From Prostheceraeus crozeri (Eukaryota > Platyhelminthes > Polycladida > Euryleptidae), in the NCBI GenBank assembly GCA_907163375.1, contig CAJQUW010014753.1, forward strand, positions 62,001 to 126,000: a DNA stretch of 64,000 bases, given 5' to 3'. The notes below the pieces were generated by a model. That model worked only from the letters and a program-made list of their open reading frames with translations. It was not told where the DNA came from and did not search any database. Shown one piece after another: positions 20,574-30,963 of this stretch. Within the stretch, counting starts at the first letter, position 1; every line of letters begins with the position of its first letter. The position numbers were made by a program, and so were the translations under genes.

Positions 20574-23216
20574 ATGTTCCCAAAGTTCTGTTTACTAAAT
20601 GCTCAATCTGTCTTGAGGAAAGTCGATGAGCTTCGAGTTGTTGCATCTGTAAAATCTCCTGATGTAATTTGTGTTACTGAGTCTTGGCTAAACGAACTTA
20701 TTCCAGACTGTTATATCGCCATCGATAATTTTCATATTGTAAGAAATGATCGTATTTCACGCAAGGGAGGTGGTGTTTTGATGTACTTGAAAAGTTCTAT
20801 CAGATATGCTGTCCTGCCTTTACCGTTTACTGTAGCCGCGATTGAGGTATGTGCAGTCTCCTTATTGGATTCAAAAATTATTGTCCTTAGCGCATATGTT
20901 CCCCCTAATTTAGACTCTAAGACCTGTAGCGATGTAATCAAATTTTTTGTTGATGTGATTGATTATCTTTTGTTACAATTTTCAAGCTTTCATGTCATTG
21001 TCCTCGGTGATTTTAACACTCTGAGCAGAAATTTCTTTTGTGATGAACTGCAACTGACTAATATCGTTTGTGAACCAACCAGAGGTGACAACATGCTAGA
21101 TGTATTTTTTGTATCGGATAGTTTGACAACCGTTTATGTATCCGATTCTGTAACTTATGACTCACCTTTGGGCAACGCTGACCACAAAATTTTGACAGTT
21201 TGTCCATCAACGAATTCTCTTACAAAGAATGATAATCACGCTCGTTATGTGTCAGTCTACGACCTTCGTCCATCGTGTATTACTAATCTTCGTAGTGCTT
21301 TTTCATCGTTCTCTTCAAAATATGATGATAAGCTTTTACACGGCGATGACGTCAATGCACAATGTGAATTCTTTCTCAAGTCTCTGAAAGACTTAGTGAA
21401 TAAACACATACCTGCATCTACAGTTATTATGACCGACCGCGATCAGAAGTGGATGACTCCTGTCACTAAAAGTATTATAAATGAAAAGTGGAGCGCTTAT
21501 CGTAACAGGGACTGGACACGATATAATATCCTGAAAGAAAAAGTCAAGGTTGAGATCAGCAACGCTAAGGCAAAGTGGGCTCAAAAACTGAAATCCAAAC
21601 GAAATATATGGAAGTTGACCAAGGATGTGACTAATACAGCAACAAAAGACAAAAGTCTTTTTGATATGATTCCACATAATGGTGATTTTCATCACGTACT
21701 CCAATCAATTCGTGACTCCTTCGAATCTGCTCAATCCTCGTGTCGTTCTGCCTCTCATTACATGAATGGAGCAAAGATTATTTCTGGTGTTTCCCTGAAT
21801 GATTCATGCCATGGATTTGACATCTCTCCTGAGTCTGTCATGAGCTATCTACTGTGTCTGAAGCCCGGGGTGGCTAAATCCTATGGTGACGTGCCCAATT
21901 CGATTTATCGGGAATTATCAGACTTAATTTCCATTTATATATCTTCAATTATCAAGAATTCTCTGCATACAAGGACATTCCCTGATTGTTTGAAAATAGG
22001 CATCACCATCCCAATACCAAAATGTCTGCCTGTCTTACTTGACAGTATTAGACCTATCTCTATGTTACCTACTATCGGGAAAATCATGGATAAAACTATT
22101 TGTCACAATCTCCTCCCATTTTTTATCGAAAAATACGACAAATATCAACACGGTTTTCGGCCAGGTGCGTCAACTACAACTGCGATTATTGACTTGCATG
22201 ACTTTGCTACCAGTGTCTTTGACGACCTCTCATTCAACGGAGTGGCAATCATAAGCATTGATTTTTCTAAGGCTTTTGACTGTATTCCTCATGATTTGCT
22301 ACTCAACAAATTAGCGTCGGTGGGATTTCCAGAAGATTTGATCGAATGGCTACAGAGTTACTACCACAATCGCTATAATGTTGTCCGCATCGGTGATCAC
22401 GTAAGCAAACCGTATGATATAACTTCAGGCGTTGTACAAGGGTCTATCCTGGGCCCTTTTCTATTTTGTGTCTTCACGAATGATTTCTTGCCTCATTCCG
22501 TACAAACAAAAACAGTTAAATATGCCGACGATATTTACCTTGCCGTTCCCCTGAAGCGCGAGAGCAATGTCAATCGCCTTATCATGGATGAATTGCAAAA
22601 TATGGAAGCATGGTGCAACGCGAAAGGCTTGAAGCTGAATCATGATAAAACAAACATACTCCTGTGTACTCGATCTAACTCAATTAATGACATCGACAAC
22701 TTCAAAGTCGTTGACAAACTTAAGATTTTAGGAATCACTGTCGACCGCAATTTGGGTTTTTCTTCCCATGTCAACTCCATTAAGTCGAAAGCTAGCTCAC
22801 GCCTCCATGCTCTCAGACTTTTGAGGCCCCTTGTTTCTTCAGAAGAGCTGCATTCAATATACACAGGATATGTACGTTCAATTTTAGAGTACGCCTGCCC
22901 AGCTTTCTGTGGGATAAGTAAGAAGCTATCACATCAACTACAGCGCGTTGATAAAAGGGCGCACAACATCATATTTTTCGGCGGACCCTATGATTTTTGT
23001 CAGTGTTCGTCAAGTGGTATATCATCCAGGAGACTATCCATTTCGAAGAGATTGTTCTACAAAATCAGAGACAATCCGGATCATATACTGACTCATCTTT
23101 TCCCTAGTAGACTGCCACGTTCCCAACATTATCGTGCGTTCTTATCAAGGACTCATTTGCGATCTGTCTCATTTTTTCCTTATATTACTTGTCAAGTCAA
23201 CTGCGATCAACTTTAA
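20574..23216 (+). CDS. LINE ORF2: endonuclease and reverse transcriptase
   Basis: 880 residues from ATG at 20574. N-terminal apurinic-like endonuclease: LLNAQSV with Asn9, VTESWL with Glu36, VLGDFN near residue 145 and a NADHK motif near 205. Reverse transcriptase from about residue 480: IRPISMLP, QHGFRPGAST, IDFSKAFDCIPHDLL (first Asp near 563), VVQGSILGPFLF (near 620) and KYADDIYLAV (near 649). The thumb has LGITVDRNLGF and LEYACPAFCG. All expected catalytic residues are present. It would nick target DNA and copy the LINE RNA from the nick. The C-terminus runs to a natural stop before an 80-base 3' UTR. The frame is uninterrupted, so this may be a recent insertion. Confidence 0.92.
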   Translation: MFPKFCLLNAQSVLRKVDELRVVASVKSPDVICVTESWLNELIPDCYIAIDNFHIVRNDRISRKGGGVLMYLKSSIRYAVLPLPFTVAAIEVCAVSLLDSKIIVLSAYVPPNLDSKTCSDVIKFFVDVIDYLLLQFSSFHVIVLGDFNTLSRNFFCDELQLTNIVCEPTRGDNMLDVFFVSDSLTTVYVSDSVTYDSPLGNADHKILTVCPSTNSLTKNDNHARYVSVYDLRPSCITNLRSAFSSFSSKYDDKLLHGDDVNAQCEFFLKSLKDLVNKHIPASTVIMTDRDQKWMTPVTKSIINEKWSAYRNRDWTRYNILKEKVKVEISNAKAKWAQKLKSKRNIWKLTKDVTNTATKDKSLFDMIPHNGDFHHVLQSIRDSFESAQSSCRSASHYMNGAKIISGVSLNDSCHGFDISPESVMSYLLCLKPGVAKSYGDVPNSIYRELSDLISIYISSIIKNSLHTRTFPDCLKIGITIPIPKCLPVLLDSIRPISMLPTIGKIMDKTICHNLLPFFIEKYDKYQHGFRPGASTTTAIIDLHDFATSVFDDLSFNGVAIISIDFSKAFDCIPHDLLLNKLASVGFPEDLIEWLQSYYHNRYNVVRIGDHVSKPYDITSGVVQGSILGPFLFCVFTNDFLPHSVQTKTVKYADDIYLAVPLKRESNVNRLIMDELQNMEAWCNAKGLKLNHDKTNILLCTRSNSINDIDNFKVVDKLKILGITVDRNLGFSSHVNSIKSKASSRLHALRLLRPLVSSEELHSIYTGYVRSILEYACPAFCGISKKLSHQLQRVDKRAHNIIFFGGPYDFCQCSSSGISSRRLSISKRLFYKIRDNPDHILTHLFPSRLPRSQHYRAFLSRTHLRSVSFFPYITCQVNCDQL

Positions 23217-23285
23217 TTTACATTTTTGCTGCATTTATTGTTATTTCATGCTCTGTACGATTTATATTCATTTTGAAAATATACC

Positions 23286-23300
23286 ACTACTACTACTACT
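23286..23300 (+). repeat. (ACT)n tail of the LINE
   Basis: Five ACT triplets at the 3' end of the LINE. The reverse-complement form (AGT)n at 27075-27105 ends the minus-strand LINE remnant there, suggesting related 3' ends. Confidence 0.8.
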
Positions 23301-23429
23301 AATCATTAACCACCCTTTTGTTGAAAATTCTGATGGACTATCCAACAATGTAGGAAAAAGCGGGCAACAATGCTATGAATATACATGAAGATGCACTAAC
23401 TCAGATTTCTGAAATATCTTTCAATGGTA

Positions 23430-24110
23430 CAGATATCATCATTGCGAGATACAATGTTGCATTTTTCCACATCATACCATAGCAAACGTGCGCACAATAA
23501 CCTTGTGACGCCCACTTGCGCAAGACCCTCGGCGCTCTTCTTCATTCAGATCAATCTCCCTGATTCTCGTGGCGACTTATTGTCCACCCAGTGTCATTCA
23601 CGTTCGACATTCATCGATATCGTGATCTGCCTCTTTACTTTTGACCTTAGACTCGGCCATTGCATCCTTCTTCATTGATCATTGTCCGATTGATGTGCCA
23701 ATAGTAGCGGACATATGCTGTGGACTCATCCCACTCTTCCGCGCTGTACGTGGAATTCTCCAATACCTAGGCTCGAATGAATCGATCCGCTTCCAAACGA
23801 CTTTCTTCGTCGTTCATGATTCTGTACCAAGCAAGGAGATTGGAAAGACAAGAGTTTGCACCAGCTCCACCTTCGTTATTCTGGAGATTCCTCTGCTCTC
23901 CATACAAGTCCCACCATGGCTGACTTCCCCATTCCAAGGCGTCTTCTCAAGTCTTCTTCAACACGACCACCATCAGCGATCTTCGACCCCCAAGAGACAA
24001 ATAACTTTTCTCTACTTCAATGTTTCTACATGCAAAACTGCTCACTGTGTCCAATCTGTCAGGTTCTTGGTCTGTTCAACATTCAGGTATATGCCGTTTT
24101 CATGCCTGCT
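23430..24110 (-). pseudogene. LINE reverse transcriptase C-terminal relic
   Basis: On the minus strand, near 24000-23930, RRRLGMGKSAMVGL appears. A second frame near 23880-23740 reads KVELVQTLVFPISLLGTES, KRIDSFEPRYWRIPRTARKS and SPQHMSATIGTSIGQ. These follow the order of a well-known C-terminal region of RTE/R4-like LINE polymerases (a KxxLVxTLVFPIxLYGCESW-type block then KRIDSFExWxWRRxLRIPWTAR). The relic is spread over at least two frames with in-frame stops, so it is old. The bounds are approximate; open frames on the plus strand across it (23424-24137) are shadows. Confidence 0.6.
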
Positions 24111-25664
24111 GTTATAAGTCAGGTTAGGATTTTTTAGCTCCTCCTTCGATGAGGATTGATCAATAGTATCATCAACGTATGCATTAAGCATGATAGAACC
24201 TTTAGGGAGACCGTTGTTAATCATAAGCACGTCAGAACTGACTGTTTTCCAATATTGCTTCGCCAATCCCAATAAATTTTTATGATACATGTCAATTCTC
24301 AGTATGAAATATAAACCAGGAGACATCCTTAAGCAGAAAACGGAGTAGCTGAAAGAGCCTGTGTCGACCAAGTAATTTATTTATGATGTTACTATATTTA
24401 TTATAAAATTTGTTATTCGAAGGAATCGAACCGTCGCTCTCGGTGCTACCTGCCGATGACGACAACTTTTAAATCATGAAACATTTAATGTGCAACCGAT
24501 CACATCAGCATGTCATTTTTATGTGTTGCTGCTGCTCTGCCTACTACCTTGACAAATTCCGCCAAGAGGTCGAGGTTCTGCTATAAGTATTGCTATATTC
24601 GATTTGAGAGATTGATGTTTGCAAACGTTTTAAGGAAATCATTTTACAAGCCTGGATTTGTAAATTTCAATTGTTGAATCATCTTGAAAATCCTTAATCA
24701 AAAATTATTTATCTTTATATTGTGTTTGTCCACACTGCGGGCCACTAAAACCAAGCCCGTGTCCTAATTGACCCACGTGTATGCCTGGTCGAATCTCTTC
24801 TTAAACACATAACTAATCGAAGGCAAACACTTCAAATTGTAGAAGCAAAATTGAATTGAAAAGAGGATATTTTTTAATCTCATCAACTGATGTGATTGTA
24901 TCCAATTAGATTCACATGTCATTGAAAAATTGAAGCAGTTCTCTCTTGATGAATAAGACCAGAAACATTAACAAAATAACATGTTCCCAAAACATCATGT
25001 GAAAGCAGAGTCCCATCACTTCTCACTTATCAGATGATCAGGAGTCTTAGTGACAAATTTATCTGATAAAGTCGGCATTCTTCAAAGGGTTTCTGAGCTA
25101 TTCAGCTCGTCTGAAATTCTTTCCGTGAAATAATGCGAGACAGAACTAATAACGGGAAGAACATTTTTATAGCTCCTAAATATACTCCATCGCGATGATC
25201 AGTAGTAATAAATAGGTTCGTGACCCTAGAAAACGATGGTTAGATGTACTGTTGAATCACTGAGCAATTAAGAAATTGAATACCAATGTTGAACTGTGAT
25301 TAGCAATGCTATCTGAAAGCGATTAATTCCTTACCGCGGTTTGAACCCTTTTACTAAAAAATCTGAGATCCTTAAGAAGTAGCTTGAACCTTCATTTCGC
25401 TACAAACTTGAAGTTCAACATTCATTCTAGCATGCTCTTACAGAATTGTATTGGCTGAAAAATGTCGCCGGCTGACATCGAGTGCCTCAGAGTGCATTTT
25501 CTCTAATTAAAATTACTGTGGTCAGCAGAGGGCAAGTTGGCAGACTTTTAAGTTGATTGCAGAGATACTTGAAAGGACGTTGTCCAACATGAATTTGTAA
25601 AATGGCTGTCGAACATCAGCCAGGGACCAATTGAGAGGGCAGAGGATAATTTTCCAGAATAACA
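24111..25664. other. Intergenic DNA, unassigned
   Basis: A 109-codon minus-strand frame at 24042-24371 is unrecognised. A minus-strand B-box-like string (GGTTCGATTCCT) lies at 24424-24435 and may be a worn tRNA-SINE head. Nothing else is supported. Confidence 0.4.
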
Positions 25665-25665
25665 C

Positions 25666-26015
25666 GTTTATTTATTTATTTACAAACGAATTCGCTTACA
25701 AAAGCAGGCATTATGTCTATAAAGACTTCAAGACCTGAGTACAAATTGCAATGGCGTACAACAAATTATCTAGAGCGGTCACATAAAAAGCTTTTCAAGT
25801 CTCGCTTGAAGGTGTTGAGGGAGCTAGAGCTCTGTATGGAAGAAGGGAGAGAGTTCCACACTCGAGGGGCCTGAGACGCGAATGCCCGATCTCCAAGTGT
25901 CTTTCTGGTAGTCAGGGGTACCTGCAAGGATAACCCGGACGAAGAGCGAAGGCGTGAATGAAAAGGTAGATTGGCAGTGAACTGCAGAAGATCAGACAGT
26001 TAGTCGGGAACCTAC
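25666..26015 (-). pseudogene. CR1-type LINE 3' end
   Basis: On the minus strand one frame reads LSDLLQFTANLPFHSRLRSS, then SGLSLQVPLTTRKTLGDRAF, ASQAPRVWNSLPSSIQSSSS and LNTFKRDLKSFLCDRSR with a stop at 25766-25768. This is the characteristic C-terminal tail of CR1-like ORF2 proteins (the RxFxxxAPxxWNSLPxxIR...FKxxLKxFLF block). A stop codon lies just upstream of LSDLL. The 3' untranslated part ends in a TAAATAAATAAA tail (25671-25682). The element is 5'-truncated to about 350 bp, and its upstream side meets unrelated DNA before the MITE at 26161. Confidence 0.85.
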
Positions 26016-26160
26016 ACACGCACATGAGGAGTGTTAGCAGGAGCATGCCATTCTTTGATTCGTCCGGTCAACCTAGGACAATGACTGATTTTCACGAGCC
26101 AAGCCTTCTTTCAGTCTTGAGAGCATGAATTGATCTACATTGCGGACAATGCAGATTATA

Positions 26161-26617
26161 CACTATGTGACATGCCACGCTCAATCACGCGTAATTACAC
26201 ATGACCCAAACATCTGTCGCTATGCGGGATATTGCTGCAATATAATAAGTTATATAAGTTAGTATAGTTGGCAGTCCTGTTATATAGACTTTGCGTCTCA
26301 TGTGTCTGCATGTATCAGAGGCTAAACAATGTGATAGGAACTCAATTTCATGCTCAGGGAAGACAGAACATGCTTAGCGGTTCAACTTAGTGGTTCAAGC
26401 GGCAGCGCAGACAACCGTAGACGACGCGCAAACTATAAACGCTCGCCAGCGCGTATTCATAAACATTTCCCATGTTATAACAGCATCAGATCAAGTGATT
26501 TCTGACTCTTAGTGCAGCGCGTATGTACGCGCGTAGAAGAATAGAATGTCCTTAACCACGGATGTTTGGGGTGTTCCGCAATTACGCGTGAATCACGCGT
26601 GGCATGTCACCTAGTGT
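26161..26617. mobile_element. MITE with 20-bp TIRs and TA target duplication
   Basis: Left end CACTATGTGACATGCCACGC (26161-26180) and right end GCGTGGCATGTCACCTAGTG (26598-26617) are inverted with one mismatch. The inverted similarity continues inward, with ACGCGTAATT and CCCAAACATC in both arms. TA flanks both sides (26159-26160 and 26618-26619), pointing to a Tc1/mariner-type mobiliser. The 457-bp interior is non-coding and unusually rich in GCGC and CGCG strings (26400-26535). It sits between a LINE tail and a MITE fragment. Confidence 0.85.
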
Positions 26618-26620
26618 AAC

Positions 26621-26685
26621 CACAAAACTAGACAAGTCGTCGTCTCTTCTTCTGTTTGACTAGAAAGGAAGCATTAGAAAGGAAG
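26621..26685 (+). mobile_element. hAT-like MITE, 5' fragment
   Basis: CACAAAACTAGACAAGTCGT followed by CTTCTTCTGTTTGACTAGAA and AGGAAGCATT matches the first 65 bases of the MITE copies at 2441 and 28357. The match stops at 26685. It begins four bases after the end of the 26161-26617 MITE. Confidence 0.75.
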
Positions 26686-27072
26686 GAATGCTTTTAGCCA
26701 ACTGTTCTATAGCCATCATCAAGGAGAATACAGGTGTACTGCAAAGTGCATAATGTAGTATGCAGCTATACTGTACATTATTAGTAGGCCTACTGTACCA
26801 CTTTTGTTATGGTGCCGCTATGGACTGCAGCTTTACTAAGTTTAGTCGTAATGCTTGCCAGTTCATCAACGATGATAATCACGGTGAGTCCTGCATTTTG
26901 AAGACCCTTAAATAAACTTGCGGTTGTTGTCTTTGCAACAACTTACTTTACCTCGGATACATGTAGGCCTACACTATGCAACGTACTTGCCACTTATATA
27001 GCTTGCACCATTTCATCATATAATTTGTAATCTCCAAAATGCCTTGACGAAGCTGTGTCATCAGGTTTAAGC
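26686..27072. other. Intergenic DNA
   Basis: No gene or element end recognised. Confidence 0.5.
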
Positions 27073-27073
27073 T

Positions 27074-27105
<32 letters not shown>

Positions 27106-28356
27106 TGTGTTTATTCATTTGAAATGGAAATCATGCATTGCAGATACACAGATGAAAAATACAGAGCTTGTACAGTATACAGAAGACATGCACAGTAGCT
27201 GTAGGAAATACATTAGTTAGCATATTTCTGCTAGGTTATGCAAAATAGAGCATCTGGGAATAAATGACAATTGGCGTTGTTGGGTTCTTGAAAAGGGGAT
27301 AGAGACAGCGAGGGAATGTCGGGATCTTGAAAGTTTGGGGGGCATGTATTTTATGCAATAAATGTTTTGGTTCTAACATTTTTCTGAAAACTGTTAGGGC
27401 AGATCTTTCCCTTCTTAGGGATAGGGGGGGTAAAGCTATCACAACTGCACTTTAGTCCGCAAATAATTTTGTGAGAACGTCGCCGAACCTTTTCCAATTT
27501 TTCAACATTAAGCTGGTTCAGTCCAACGAGGAGGGCAGCATTGTATTCCAGCGTTGAAAGGACAGTAGCAATATAAATCTGAATGAGTTGGGACACAGAA
27601 AGGCATTGTTTTAATCGCTTTTTGACATAAAGACGCTGGTTGGCACGTTTGCATAAATTGTCTACAAAAGCATTCCAAGATAGATTTGAGTCATAAATGA
27701 CTCCAAGAATCTTTATACTATTTACAAAATGAATATCACGAGGCACTAAAGAATTCTGACTTTTAGCGATAAACATGCATTGGGTTTTTTCACAATTTAG
27801 TACTAGTCCATGTGAGTTACATCAGTCTTTTAAATGATTGATTTCGTCTCGAATTTGGAGTTCGATATCAATTGAACGGAAGGCAGGTAGAACAATCACA
27901 ATGTCGTCAGCATATTTAGAAGTCAAGGCATGTGGGTGTAGAGCTTTGAATGATCTCATATGGGTGCAGAAAAGAAAGGGAGAAAGTTTTCCTCCTTGCG
28001 GAATACCTGAAGTAACTGGGGTGGTAGAGCTCGTACAATGTCCTAGCTTCACATATTGATGACGGTTCACGAGAAGATCACTGCACCATAAAATAAAATT
28101 CTTGGGAAGATCAGCCTCGATTAAGGAGCTGATAAGACTCCCATGATTAAGACGGTCAAATGCTTTGGACATGTCGAATGAAAGTAAAGCGACACCAGTA
28201 CAATACAACTCGTCCAATTATAATGTTGTGAAGTCGTGAATGCGGATGTTTGCGTGAAGCGTTGAGTAGGACGGTCTAAAACCAAATTGGTCGGTACCGT
28301 ATGCGTCAATGAGAGATGGCTTGATCGAATCAATTACATATTGTTCGAGGTTTAGC
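27073..28356 (-). mobile_element. CR1-group LINE, 5'-truncated
   Basis: Minus-strand LINE remnant: reverse-transcriptase coding from about 28330 to 27236, then a 3' untranslated region ending in the plus-strand (AGT)n array at 27075-27105, which is the element's (ACT)n tail. Only the C-terminal half of ORF2 remains. Its 5' end coincides exactly with the terminus of hAT-like MITE copy B at 28357. Confidence 0.85.
27236..28333 (-). pseudogene. LINE reverse transcriptase, broken
   Basis: Reads FGFRPYSTLHANIRIHDFTT in one frame upstream of 28217, then VALLSFDMSKAFDRLNHGSL (first catalytic Asp), SGIPQGGKLSPFLFCTHM, KYADDIVIVLP (second and third Asp) and LGVIYDSNLSWNAFV with LSTLEYNAALLVG in the thumb. 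A TGA at about 27822 stands where a Trp codon is expected (LKD-stop-CNSHGLVLN), and the frame is otherwise continuous from 28217 to about 27430. A frameshift in a G-rich run near 27425-27430 moves the last part to another frame (RRERSALTVFRKMLEPKHLL). At least three lesions in all; not functional. Confidence 0.85.
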
Positions 28357-28867
28357 CACAGAACTAGACCGGTCATCTATTCTTCTGTTTGATTAGAAAG
28401 GAAGCATTGGAACATGTAACGTTAATGAAATGGCACAATCTCCTGACTAAATACCATAGCAATCGAACAATGAGCAGCCAGTTCAACATAAAACACGCCA
28501 AATTATGCGAAGCTTCAGTGACTGTTTTCAACCGGATCACACAGCAAAGAGACACAGACGATGTCAAGTTCTACAGAGAAGTTTGTGAACGTTTTTTCTT
28601 GGACCTGCTAACTTCTTTAATAATGATCGGAGGGCCCAACATCATCGAGAAAACTTTTGCACAATGATCTGAATTCTTGGAATCTGAAAGAATCGTGGCA
28701 ATCGGAGCATTTTGAAGGAATTCACAGCACTCCGCAAGCGACGCATGGCTATTATTCCTATCTCTTTAAGGTATTGAAAATTTCTTTTAGCCCACTTAGT
28801 AAGTTCCTGCATGTGCCACAGTTTGCACTTCTAGCAAAGCAATACGCTCAAACAATCTAATTCTGTG
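28357..28867 (+). mobile_element. hAT-like MITE, copy B
   Basis: 511 bp between CACAGAACTAGA and TCTAATTCTGTG. The internal frame 28389-28667 (92 codons, containing MSSQFNIKHAKLCEASVTVF) is open. The right flank (ATTGCACGC) matches the flank of copy D at 42629, but the left flank is LINE sequence and no target duplication is seen, so the two sides of this copy do not belong together. Confidence 0.85.
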
Positions 28868-29182
28868 ATTGCACGCATTTTCACTTAGATACACTTGTCA
28901 CCGTCTAAACCATTGGGTTAGAATCAGTCACATGTGCAATTCTAAGCTTATCGTTGGTTCTTCATGTCCCAACTTAGCTCCGCCCAGCTGTGCCTTGAGT
29001 CAATTTCCATTGTAGTCAACTATGCACGCTATAGCTAGTCATCAAATAGCAGTAAAAAACTCAAGAGCTAACTTCAACTATATATTAGGGCCTATATATA
29101 TATAGAGACCTTTAATTATATATAGTTAACACCTATTCCAACGACTTAAATGCCACTTGTACTACCAATGTTTTGGCAAAGT
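28868..29182. repeat. Inverted paralogous segment, empty-site copy
   Basis: Reverse complement of 38815-38951 joined to 42421-42628. Shared strings include CCCAATGGTT/AACCATTGGG, ATGTGCAATTCTAAGCTT-like and GCTCTTGAGTTTT on the other copy. It contains AGTCATCAAATA once at 29037-29048, the unoccupied form of the Penelope-like insertion site found duplicated at 38940-38951 and 42421-42432. It ends at TTTTGGCA near 29182. No coding sequence. Confidence 0.85.
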
Positions 29183-30371
29183 AATACACTAAAAAAAAGT
29201 AATTCTGTGGTGTGAACAGTCATCCTCCCAAAATGACCAATGTCTAAGTGCACGGATATATTGTATTTAGTCAGAATCCATTGAAAGGAATGGCCCCATA
29301 CTATGCATACATTCTAAAGTAAATGTGTATGAACAGAAAATGCCAAGGAAGATATTTCAATGAATAGAGATCCTCTCCCCAATCTCCGGCATGGAATAGT
29401 AGCCCTGGTTACGAATGTGGAATCTTCAGATAACATTTTCAACCATTCTGTTTAAAATGCCCTCAAAATATAGAACATTTTCATTGATAAAATATTGTTA
29501 TTTCATTACTTTTGAATAGGAAACAGATTCAAAACTGAATGAATAATCGTTAAATAAACCACAAAAAATGTCGTAATTCGATCGCTTGGAAATCCAGTCT
29601 GTTTTCTAAGAAAATTAAAAGTTTATCGCGAACTGAATAAAAGTACGGAAAAAAGATTGAACGGATATATCAAATTCCATCTGTTCCAGATTACGTTCGC
29701 ACCAGGAAGTGTGATCGCAAACATTCGAGAATCTAATCATTGGAATATTATTGCAGCACTTGCAATGAGAAGACGTGAACTAATTCCCTTACATTGCTAT
29801 TAGTTCGGATCAATATATGAATGTAAATAAAAACTACAAGAACACAAGGATCGACGTTGTCACAACATATGCTATCCATGCATGACTTAGATACATGTCG
29901 CCTGGTTATGGTTAGTCACAAAATACTTTAAAAAGATAAAATAATAAATCATTTTAACATCTTAATGTTTTTTCTACTACGCCATTCTGAAACTAATTTT
30001 TTAGATGGAACTACAGAATTATTGCACACGAACACAGTACACCTAATAGAAGGCAAATCATCTGATGAAGATTTGATTTTAATCACTAATTTTAAAAATG
30101 TCAGTTTTCAAAGAAAAAAAATGATAATGCATTTGTCTTAAAGAAATAACTAGAAAAACTGAAATAAAACATCTTCACATCATTTTGTTGAATATTTCTT
30201 TCAATGTGGAAGTTGGCAGTAATCTTATTATGCGACTTTGTATATGACTATGCGCATCCTATCTCAGTTTCATACAATGCAAATTGTATTTTGAGTTGAA
30301 CACCAATGTGATAATGAAGCTATTGGTTTAATTCATTTGAATATTGCTCATTGGCAACAAATGTCTGTCGT
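29183..30371. other. Intergenic DNA
   Basis: AT-rich, without an open frame above 60 codons or recognised repeats. Confidence 0.55.
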
Positions 30372-30472
30372 AACGCTACCAGCATTCATGTTGTAGCGAG
30401 CCAGCATATCAGCATGTCATTCGACTACGTCGCACAGCAGATTGACAACAAAGGTCTGTCGCAGTACATTGA
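30372..30472 (+). repeat. 100-bp direct repeat, copy 1
   Basis: From CGCTACCAGCATTCATGTTG to CAGTACATTGAA it is almost identical to 30689-30788. The first copy lies outside the SINE-like inverted pair, the second forms its loop. A short open frame across each copy (MSFDYVAQQIDNKGLSQYIE) is shared simply because the DNA is duplicated. Confidence 0.9.
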
Positions 30473-30688
30473 ATATCTGAAGAGAATGACAACTATTATG
30501 TCAATACAACACACCCTTGATCCCCCGACCGCACTCTCTTGACCTAAGAATCGAACCGAAGTCCGCGGTGGAGACAATCTCGCACCTTATTCACTAGGCC
30601 ACGCTGACGGTCCAAAAGGAATGCGAGTGAAGGCAGAAGTCATCTCCAAGTGATATCGACAGCTTATTGTCCAATTATTATTGACAGA
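30473..30688 (-). repeat. tRNA-headed SINE-like unit, inverted arm 1
   Basis: Reverse complement of 30789-30963 plus 32619-32641. Read on the minus strand, a tRNA-like head at 30613-30543 has an A-box-like GTGGCCTAGTGAATAAGG and a B box GGTTCGATTCTTAGG. Body sequence follows to about 30473. Heads of this kind carry an RNA polymerase III promoter. Confidence 0.75.
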
Positions 30689-30788
30689 ACGCTACCAGCA
30701 TTCATGTTGTAGCGAGCCAGCATATCAGCATGTCATTCGACTACGTCGCACAGCAGATTGACAACAAAGGTCTGTCGCAGTACATTGA
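30689..30788 (+). repeat. 100-bp direct repeat, copy 2 (loop of the inverted pair)
   Basis: Second copy of 30372-30472, located between the two inverted SINE-like arms. Confidence 0.9.
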
Positions 30789-30963
30789 ACTGCGATATCA
30801 CTTGGAGATGACTTCTGCCTTCACTCGCATTCCTTTTGAACCGTCAGCGTGGCCTGGTGAAGAAGGTGCGAGCTCGTGTCCACCGCGGACTTCGGTTCGA
30901 TTCCTAGGTCAGGCGAGTGCGGTCGGGGAATCAAGGGTGTTGGTGTCTTGTATTGACTTAATA
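30789..30963 (+). repeat. tRNA-headed SINE-like unit, inverted arm 2
   Basis: Head at about 30839-30910 with GTGGCCTGGTGAAGAAGGTG (A-box-like) and GGTTCGATTCCTAGG (B box at 30894-30904). The arm is cut at a TA by the Tc1-like element 30964-32618 and resumes at 32619 (GCTGTTATTCTCTTCAGATA), matching the complement of 30473-30495. This proves the arm existed before the transposon arrived. Confidence 0.8.

Larger units (their letters stand above)
19600..23303 (+). mobile_element. CR1-group LINE, both ORFs open
   Basis: A non-LTR retrotransposon with ORF1 (19792-20547), a 26-bp gap, ORF2 (20574-23216), a short 3' untranslated region and an (ACT)n tail at 23286-23300. Short-repeat 3' tails are usual for CR1/L2-type LINEs. 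Neither ORF has an internal stop. The 5' boundary is an estimate and target-site duplications were not found by eye, so full length is not proven. The sequence motifs place it in the CR1 supergroup; the clade within it (CR1, L2, Daphne, Crack and others) cannot be fixed without a tree. Confidence 0.85.

Noticed and set aside
20058-22864. Minus-strand open frames across the LINE ORFs
   Set aside because: Antisense shadows of ORF1 and ORF2.
23424-24137. Plus-strand frames of 84-158 codons as a host gene
   Set aside because: The minus strand shows ordered LINE polymerase motifs; the plus-strand frames have none.
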